64,000 nucleotides of DNA from Periplaneta americana (Eukaryota; Arthropoda; Insecta; Blattodea; Blattidae), in contig NC_091123.1 of assembly GCF_040183065.1 (NCBI RefSeq), positions 15,008,501 through 15,072,500 of the forward strand, read 5' to 3'. The translations under genes were made by a program, and so were the position numbers. Of the stretch, positions 50,406-64,000 are shown piece by piece. Position 1 is the first letter of the stretch. Each line of letters opens with the position of its first letter. The notes beneath the pieces are model-generated. The model searched no databases. It was not told the DNA's origin and saw only the letters and a program-made list of their open reading frames with translations.

Positions 50406-51037
50406 CTCGTATTATAATGTGAAACCTTCCGATACTCATATCGTAAATTAGTATTGCCTATGTAAAATGTCCTTTGTATTACATTACGTGATACTGCCAC
50501 CTGGCATAAGCCAATTCGAAGTTAATAATAAATATAAAATACATTAAATAAAACATGAGAACGGTTGCTATTTATTTTTCAGTAGGCCTAATCTGTAAAT
50601 ACATTCTAGAAGAATGGGAGTTTTCGCCATATTATACCTCAGCGTGCCACTATTGCGTACAGAACACAATTTCATATCGTGAGGTTAATTCCTTCCATGT
50701 GTGATCTTACTACATCTCAGAGTAATTTTTTTCAAAAGCTGACAGAATTTTTGTTTTGTGATCACCAATATCCCTGGGTTGCTATGCTTAGACATCTTTC
50801 TTTACAAAACCTCAAACAAAGAAACAGGGTAGTGTCAAAGTCTCACAGAATTTGGAGGCCATGTAATTGGCCCATTTTTCCTCACTGAGATGGTGGCCAT
50901 CCTGCTGGAACACCATGTCCAAGTGGTTTTCCTGATGTAAGCAAAATGGAATCCATTTCTGCAGATCGCGTAATGCTTAAACACGTTTCATGCGATAGGA
51001 TAGAATTTTAGATAATGTTAACAAGTTAGCACATTTA
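50406..51037. other. Unassigned stretch
   Basis: No coding or repeat signal recognised. Confidence 0.35.
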
Positions 51038-51226
51038 GGGTCGTATTCATAGACATTCTTAGCGCGGGCTTCCGGTGGATGATCAGCGAACTAACGTTTT
51101 TCGTATTCATAAACCAGTGTTAGCGATATGATATGATATGAATCCTGTACAAGTAACCAGTCGATAGCCGGGGCTAGTTTAGCACGCTCGTAGCGCGGGC
51201 TAGCGAAATGTCTATGAATAGCACCC
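51038..51226. mobile_element. MITE, 189 bp, TTAA-like target
   Basis: Left GGGTCGTATTCATAGACATT and right reverse complement GGGTGCTATTCATAGACATT, continuing into GCGCGGGCT-type words. The right flank is TTAA; the left flank TTTA may be a mutated TTAA. No coding capacity. Confidence 0.75.
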
Positions 51227-51239
51227 TTAAAGACCAAAA

Positions 51240-51475
51240 CTAAAATTATTTCAATCGTTTATTATCATAATACACTGTTCTCCTAAACTGACTGAGAATA
51301 TTGGGAATTCAATCAATGCCTTTCCAAAACATGCTATGAAAAGTTTGATATACAACAATTTTTATCTCAAAAAGAAAGCAACAACGAACAAAACTGTATT
51401 GAACTTTTTTGTTAGAAATATATCAAAGAATAACCCCTGAAATTAATGACATTACTTACAGTTCACTCTGCACGT
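51240..51475. mobile_element. Half of the foldback element, without Helitron
   Basis: Matches 19560-19642 joined to 20630-20750 and ends ATTACTTACAGTTCAC. It lacks the Helitron present in the other copy. Confidence 0.7.
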
Positions 51476-52374
51476 ATAACATTGAGATGTTTATACAGAC
51501 ATCAGTTAATATAAAAATCTCGAAAACATGTCTTCGGAAAATTTCATCCCTTTGTCATGTTTACACAGACGGAAACCACGAAAAGTAGTCACTTCATTCT
51601 GCCAAAAAAAGTTACTGAATAAAATGCACACATCCTTAATAATTTGTTTCAACGCGTATGTTATTAGATATTACTACCGAAAGAGAATGATTTTTAAACC
51701 CTACACTTATAACTGGAACCTTTGTTTCGCAAAGTATTTAAAATGGATACTCAGGTCGCTGTTTATAATTACAATAAAAAATTCGACTCGCTGCCTAGCA
51801 GTGGCCTATAACGAGCATTAGCTCGATATGGAGTGATAAAGTGTTGCTCAGTCCCGGTCCTTATAATATGTTATATTAATGCTGTTCTATTATTCAGAAC
51901 TTCAACGATATACATTAGTCAGAGCTCACACGAATGCTGTAATACGATAAAGCAGTAGGCCTACCGACAGTATCGTCAGTATTTTTAACAATTTAATTCA
52001 TACCAGTCGCAGACTATATTGAAATATCATATCTAATTAATAGCAAATTAAAACGAACCGGAACGGACAACAGGCATTTCTTACGAGACGGAATGGAAAG
52101 GTTTCTGGAATTCACAAAGCGGGATGCCGTTCTGGTCCCGTCCGGTGTAGTTATGTAAAACAAAACACGCATTTAGCTCGTTCCTTTGAAATAAACGGTA
52201 TTTTGTTTATTCAGCCAGTGCTAAGAGATGAACTTATTTCTTATGTTCGTTAGCAGAATGACATAAAAGTCTCATGTTTTAACATCACACTGAAACTTAA
52301 ATAACTTTTATCCATTTTGATTATGTAATCTGGACTTTACATCACTAATAAAATGCTGTAAACAAGTTCATTAC
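51476..52374. other. Unassigned stretch
   Basis: An open frame at 51528-51821 has no recognisable domain. No repeats identified. Confidence 0.35.
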
Positions 52375-52495
52375 GCAACTAGTTAAGTAATGATACTTCT
52401 ATTACGCAACTAATAGGTAATTATACTTTTATTACGCAACTAGTTAGGTAATGACACTTATTACCTAACTGGTTGCGTAATGTGAACCAGACATA
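52375..52495. repeat. Short tandem and inverted repeats
   Basis: ATTACGCAACTAGTTAAGTA occurs three times with a spacing of about 36 nt, and once in inverse orientation (ATTACCTAACTGGTTGCGTA). Confidence 0.8.
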
Positions 52496-52767
52496 AAATA
52501 AAATAAAATGGAATTGATTTCATTAATTATAAACATTAACAACAATATGTTCACCATTTGTTATAAACATTCAATTGCAGAATTTGCAGCATTTTCAATA
52601 TCTGAATCCTCTTTCCAACTCATTCGAACAACGTTTGTTTATTTCTCCTAGTGTTGCTGTTCTTCTGTTATAAACAAAACCCTATCGAGTTCAAAGCTAA
52701 TAAAACAAACACAAACGAATCGCTTCTCGCAGGAAGAAACTAATAATAACACAATCGCCTCTCCACA

Positions 52768-52942
52768 AAAGACATGTTCAAAACTAATAAAAATGATACA
52801 ATTACTTTTATTAAAAGAATATTTTTTTATCAAAGTGGATAAACCGTTGTACGATATACTTATCATAACTTCATATTACAATACTCGACTGGTTATCAAA
52901 CTCGGCTTGCGGCCTCGTTTGACAACTTTCCGATCTGATTAC
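52768..52942. repeat. Dispersed repeat, copy b
   Basis: Second copy of the sequence at 50248-50405, here directly followed by a SINE family 2 fragment. Confidence 0.8.
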
Positions 52943-53065
52943 CTGGTTGTTTCCTCCCCTCCCCGAGATTTTTCCCCTACGGCGAATGTCAGGTATTCTA
53001 TGGCGAATCCTCGGCCTCATCTCGCCATCACCAATCCTATCGACGCTAAATTAACCTAATAGCTG
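52935..53065 (+). mobile_element. SINE family 2 fragment
   Basis: GATTACCTGGTTGTTTCC.., GGCGAATCCTCGGCCTCATC: matches the distal body of the SINE at 22708-23035; the head is absent. Confidence 0.6.
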
Positions 53066-53878
53066 AAATTTACTTACTTATGGCTTTTAGAGAACCCGGA
53101 GGTTCATTTTCGGCCTCACATAAGCCCCTCATTGGTCCCTATCATGAGCAAGATTAATCCAGTCTCAACCACCATATCCCACCTCCCTTAAATAAATTTT
53201 AATATTATCCTCCCATCTACGTCTCGGCCTCCCCAAAGGTCTTTTTTCCTCCGACTTCCCAACTAACACTCTATATGCATTTCTGGATTCACCCATACGT
53301 GCTCCATGCCCTGCCCATCTCAAACGTCTGGATTTAATATTCCTAATTATGTCAGGTGAAGAATACAATGTATACAGTTCTGTTTTATGTAACTTTCTCC
53401 ATTCTTCTGTAACTTCAACCCTCTTAGTCCCAAATATTTTCCTAAGCACCTTATTCTCAAACCCCTTAACCTCTGTTCCTCTCTCAAAGAAAGAGTCCAA
53501 GTTTCACAACCATACGGAACAACCGGTAGGCTAATATAACTGTTTTATAAATTCTAACTTTCAGCTTTTTTGAGAGTAGACTACATTACAAAACTTCTCA
53601 ACCGAATAATAACAGGCATTTCCCATATTTATTCTGCGTTTAATGTCCTCCCGAGTGTCATTTATATTTGTTACTGTAGCTCCCAGGTATTTGAATTTTT
53701 CCACCTCTTCGGAAGATAAATTTCTAATTTTTATATTTCCATTTCGTACTATGTTCTCGTCACGAGACATAATTACATACTTTGTGTTTTCGGGATTTAT
53801 TTCCAAATCTATCTCCTTACTAGCTTCAAGTAAAATTCCCTTGTTTTTCCAAATCATTTGTGGATTTTCTCCTAACAT
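53066..53878 (-). pseudogene. LINE-A, long truncated copy
   Basis: The minus strand holds two frames: MLGENPQMIWKNKGILLEAS down to [10 protein letters not shown], and after a frameshift near 53500 [40 protein letters not shown] and PLGRPRRRWEDNIKIYLREV. It starts just after the position of YADD, very close to the truncation point of the copy at 7399-7740. Confidence 0.85.
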
Positions 53879-54055
53879 CCAGTTGGTAGAGCGTCGTTAA
53901 ATAACCAAGCGAGAAAAACATATTGTGTATTTATTTTTATTCTTTTTTAACTTCAAATTAACTCTGGAGCTCTTTTATTACAATAAGGTTAAGCGTGTAT
54001 CATTTTCATAACATTCGCCATTTTCTGGCTGCCTTATCTCGTTTCCAGTTCTCAG

Positions 54056-54946
54056 TTGTCGGCAAAGAGTTTGTAATACTTACTAGAGACACATACCCGT
54101 GAGTGGCAGGCAAGAAAAATGTCACAAATTGAATCGGCTAGCATCCGCCATTAAAGGGAGTGTTTGCGGCGCAAAATTCGAAAACAGTACCACAATACAT
54201 TGATGTAGCCTGCTGATAGACACTGTTTTAAACATCTTTTACAAGGGATGAGTCGTGATGAAATAAACATGAATGCAGAGGAGCGCTATATTTATTAAAG
54301 TATTATAATGATTCATCTTTGGCGATATTCTAAAAAATAAATTAAATCACCCATATACACTTGGGATAAGTATGTGAAATAGTGGATAATGGCAATGTCA
54401 GCATTAATTTTCAGTATTGCTAGTATTGTTTTAAGGACATAATAATGGATATTTACTGTAATATTTCAAGTGATCTATATTTCAGTCCTTTCATGCAAAG
54501 GAAGAGGAAGGTATATGGTGCTTTGAAAATATTTAGTGGTGAAATATGAGATCATCAAAATTCTGGAAACAGATTTAAAATATAATGAGAATAAATTTGA
54601 TCATAAAACAATCTATTCATTGTGTAGTTGATGACCACCAAGTTAGAGGTCAGTACAGACTTTTTAATACAATTAGTAGCGATAATAGTAGGCCTAGTAG
54701 TAGTGGTAATAGTAGGCCTAGTAGTAGTGGTAATAATAGACCTAGTAGTACCGGTAGTGGTAATAGTAGGCCTAGTTTTTGTGGCACTAGTAGGCCCAGT
54801 AGTAGACTCGCACTCGCACTCCCGGCGAAGCATCAACTCCCTTTAATGGCGGCCGAACAGCGGTTCAATTTTGTACGCGAAACTAGCGCCGTTGGTGTCT
54901 CTAGTTATATATTACAAACTCTTTGGTTGTCGGTCAGTCAAGTGGA
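54056..54946. mobile_element. Long-TIR element, 0.89 kb
   Basis: The ends pair over about 100 nt with gaps: left CAAAGAGTTTGTAATACTTA and TCCGCCATTAAAGGGAGTGT; right end, reverse complement, CAAAGAGTTTGTAATATATA and GCCGCCATTAAAGGGAGTTG. The inside contains a 24-bp minisatellite (about 54670-54800, unit with AGTAGGCCTAGTAGTAGTGG). No transposase. Confidence 0.65.
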
Positions 54947-55079
54947 CTTCGTTATTTGTGACGTACCCAGCCAGTAGGATTCTTCTATTCATATCTCCAC
55001 TTTCCCTGAATACGAACGTAATCCAATGTTCTCAACACATAGATCTTTCCTATAAATTTGTGAGTAGACCTACAGAACA

Positions 55080-55392
55080 TAATTTCAAAGTCTCCGGTAA
55101 ACCCCTTCTTGTCTGTCTTAAATTATTTATACTGATTCTTTATACGCTTAAAGGGATCTCTATTTACGGATCGAGTAGGATGGCGAAATATTGTCTGCGT
55201 ATCGCTCCACGTTCCATCACGTTATCAAGTGAACAAGAATAGATAAGGTTTATCTGGCTGATTTATCCACGTAAACTGCGATAGCGGTCCATAGTCTCTT
55301 TAACCACAGATACATAACTATTATTCGACAGTGGCCACATCCCCACAAGGGAGATTTTAATTAGTTATATATAAAAAAAGAAAACTGGAACA
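55080..55392 (+). promoter_or_regulatory. Upstream region of the paralogous Cys-rich gene
   Basis: Counterpart of 29120-29435; shares TTTACGGATCGAGTAGGATG and the TATATAAAA 25 nt before the ATG. The E-box plus GATAAG present in the first gene is altered here (CCACGTAAAC), and about 20 bp (TAGCGGTCCATAGTCTCTTT) are inserted. Confidence 0.5.
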
Positions 55393-55459
55393 ATGTTTAA
55401 CGTTGAAGTATCTCTTTCGTTTCTTTTCTTCTTGCTGCTGATGACGTCAAAAACAAAAG
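55393..55459 (+). CDS. Exon 1 of the tandem paralog (signal peptide)
   Basis: Codes MFNVEVSLSFLFFLLLMTSK, ending AAAG before GTATGT, phase 1. It differs from the first copy by six substitutions: four silent, and V11L and T17M. The following intron (55460-56345) is closely related to intron 1 of the first gene. Later exons must lie beyond the GATA array or be absent. Confidence 0.72.
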
Positions 55460-56380
55460 GTATGTCAATAACAGTATAATAAAAATTAATGTTATTGTTT
55501 TACAGTAATAACTTAAAATATGACCTATAAGAACTATAATATTGGTGTTGGAAGTACAATTTTTATGTCTTAAATGCATGAGTTTTGCTTATTTTTAAGC
55601 GAGATGCGACAGACTTTGTAGATAATTATTTAGATACAAAGTCCTACTTATGCCGGAAATAAATGCTTATCGATCATGTGAAACCTCAACTCGTGATTAT
55701 AGGCCTACAATAACGTCGTCGTCGTCATCATCATCGTCATCATCATTATCATCATCATTTTAAAACGCTAAATGTTACTAGTAGGACTATATAAGCTATA
55801 ATTCTATAATTACGACTTTCGTGTGTGAAGTTGGATTATTTTATCACAAGAAAAGTGTTTCCGTTGGAGTTGGGACGTTTAAAAGTAGGAATAGGTGTTT
55901 TACTCGTAGCTTAAAGGACTATAATATGAAAAAAGAGTGAATTTGGAGCGTTTCCTTAATGGATGATTGAATTTCGTACTTAGTTATGTCGCTTGAACTC
56001 GGCAACAATCGACTTCGAATGTACACAGGAGAGGAAGCTTAAGATTTTAGAAATCTATTTTCAGAAATAAAGGAAATCATTCATCATACCATTCTGTTTA
56101 AAGCACTACCGGTACGGTATATTATCTGTAGTGTACACAGGGGGTCATAAAAATACTCATGGAATTCCCATTCATCCCAACGATAGGTCTACTGATAATC
56201 AAGGAGGCAGTGATCAATATTTCCTATTGTTGCGGCATGAATATTGAGAATATTTCCAAAGGTTTTATGAGTAAAATAAATAATTCATTAATGTTTAGGC
56301 CGATATTGGACTATAAAAACACCGAAATTCACAAGGTTATTTTATTTAAATGAATGAATAAATGAAAGAATAAATGAATA
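55460..56380 (+). other. Intron 1 of the paralog
   Basis: Alignable to 29503-30431, including the shortened (CAT)n tract at 55728-55758. It lacks the Helitron and ends in a GAAT-rich tract. Confidence 0.6.
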
Positions 56381-56386
56381 AAAATA

Positions 56387-57279
56387 GTGTGTCCCAAATT
56401 GATGTAGCCTACACAATCTTTGAAATACTATTTCACAGAAAAAAAAATGAAATAGAAATACGATTTTTACGGTTTATGATTCAGAAGGCAGTGGAAAGCA
56501 TGGAAACATGTTCATCTGTTTATGAACAAACATGGCGGAGCAATTATCATTCGATGAGCGTAAGTGTATACGCCTACTGAAATGTTAGTGGAAAGTGGAG
56601 AATGTTGTTGAGGTTCAACGGCGTTGGAGGGTTGAATTTGGAATACAACCACCAACAAGGTTACCTATCACAAGAATCCGAGACAAGTTTGAAGTCGTTG
56701 GAACGGTGCCAGATGTGTTGAAAGGGCGGTGCGGAAGAAAGAGAAGTTCCACCGATAACGAGAGTGTTGATGCAATCATGCAGGCTTTTGCACAATCCCC
56801 AAAGAAGTCAATGTTCTAGTGAGATTGGTATCAGCAAATCTAGTGTTCGTCGAATTTTGCGAGCTCAGAAATGGAAGCCTTACATTCCGAGACTTGTCCA
56901 CGTACTAAATGAGGACGACCCAGAGATGGATAGGATGAAGAGGAAGTGCTGCGGAGTTCCAGCCTTGATCTCCGGATTTAACCCCTCCAGACTTCTACCT
57001 ATGGGGAGCTCTAAAGGACACAGTGTATGCCACAAAACCACAAAGAGTGGAGGAACTGGGAGTTCAGATTGAACATGCCTGTAATTATATTCCATTAGCA
57101 ACAATCCAGTTGGTATTTCGCTCTGTTGCACATCGTTGTTGGGAGTGTACTGTGGCGGAAGTGGGCTATTTTAAACATGTACGGGCTTAAGGAATACAAA
57201 ACCGCATAAATCGTATTTCTGTCTCATCTCGTTGCTGAGAAATAGTGTTTCAAAATGTGTATACATCAATTTGGGACTG
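56387..57279 (+). mobile_element. Deleted Tc1/mariner-superfamily element, 893 bp
   Basis: Inverted ends GTGTGTCCCAAATTGATGTA and, from the right, CAGTCCCAAATTGATGTATA, flanked by TA (56385-56386, 57280-57281). It carries the transposase remnant at 56532-57189. The GATA array starts at the base after its right TA. Confidence 0.85.
56532..57189 (+). pseudogene. Tc1-like transposase (DUF4817 type), core deleted
   Basis: Starts MAEQLSFDERKCIRLLKC then a stop, continues WKVENVVEVQRRWRVEFG (the DUF4817-type helix-turn-helix found in insect Tc3-like transposases) and [20 protein letters not shown] (second HTH). After DDPEMDRMK the sequence jumps to the third-motif region ([18 protein letters not shown] in another frame) and the C-terminus IPLATIQLVFRSVAHRCWEC ending HVRA. 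The two N-proximal catalytic Asp residues are lost with the deletion. Confidence 0.8.

Positions 57280-64000
<6,721 letters not shown>

Noticed and set aside
52060-52150. Possible MITE with CCGGAACGG / CCGTCCGG words
   Set aside because: Inverse similarity too short and interrupted.

Overview
The window is nuclear DNA from an insect, most likely a cockroach or termite (Blattodea). That is an inference from AT-rich sequence, phase-1 introns, tRNA-derived SINEs and many copies of one non-LTR retrotransposon whose C-terminus and (TAAG)n tail I associate with cockroach genomes. There is no prokaryotic gene organisation. Very little is host coding sequence; most of the window is mobile elements, many nested, and simple repeats.

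Host gene: one plus-strand gene is visible as four exons (29436-29502, 34166-34303, 38579-38719, 43112-43279). It encodes a secreted cysteine-rich protein: a signal-peptide exon followed by three exons that each carry one six-cysteine module (C-x5-C-x6..9-C-x5..12-C-x1-C-x12-C). Every visible junction is phase 1. A second, paralogous first exon with related 5' flank and intron start lies at 55393-55459, so the locus is a tandem duplication whose second member continues beyond the window. The introns are full of transposons. A SINE in intron 3 has duplicated the splice acceptor of exon 3, and a TIR element sits 17 nt from the exon-2 donor.

Layout: 0.4-1.9 kb, dead IS630/Tc1-like transposase. 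1.9-10 kb, deeply nested repeats in which one LINE copy is cut into three pieces by two TAA-flanked Harbinger-like elements and a 14-bp-TSD insertion; a second LINE copy is split by a hAT element. 10-18 kb, Helitron copy 1, a second LINE family, two R2-like 3' ends, and a pogo-like element carrying a Psq helix-turn-helix exon. 18-28.6 kb, a possible tyrosine-recombinase remnant, a foldback element hosting Helitron copy 2, LINE and SINE pieces, a 134-bp tandem repeat and a broken transposon-type gene. 29-43.3 kb, the host gene, with Helitron copy 3 in intron 1 and a complex tandem/inverted array in intron 3. 43.5-55 kb, Helitron copy 4, Harbinger remnants, a nearly intact mariner with exact TIRs and TA duplication, more LINE copies and MITEs. 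55-56.3 kb, the start of the paralogous gene. 56.4-57.3 kb, a deleted Tc1-like element. 57.3-64 kb, an almost perfect (GATA)n array running to the window edge.

No element looks fully autonomous. The mariner is closest, with one apparent frameshift. All family names come from recognising motifs by eye; no database search was run.
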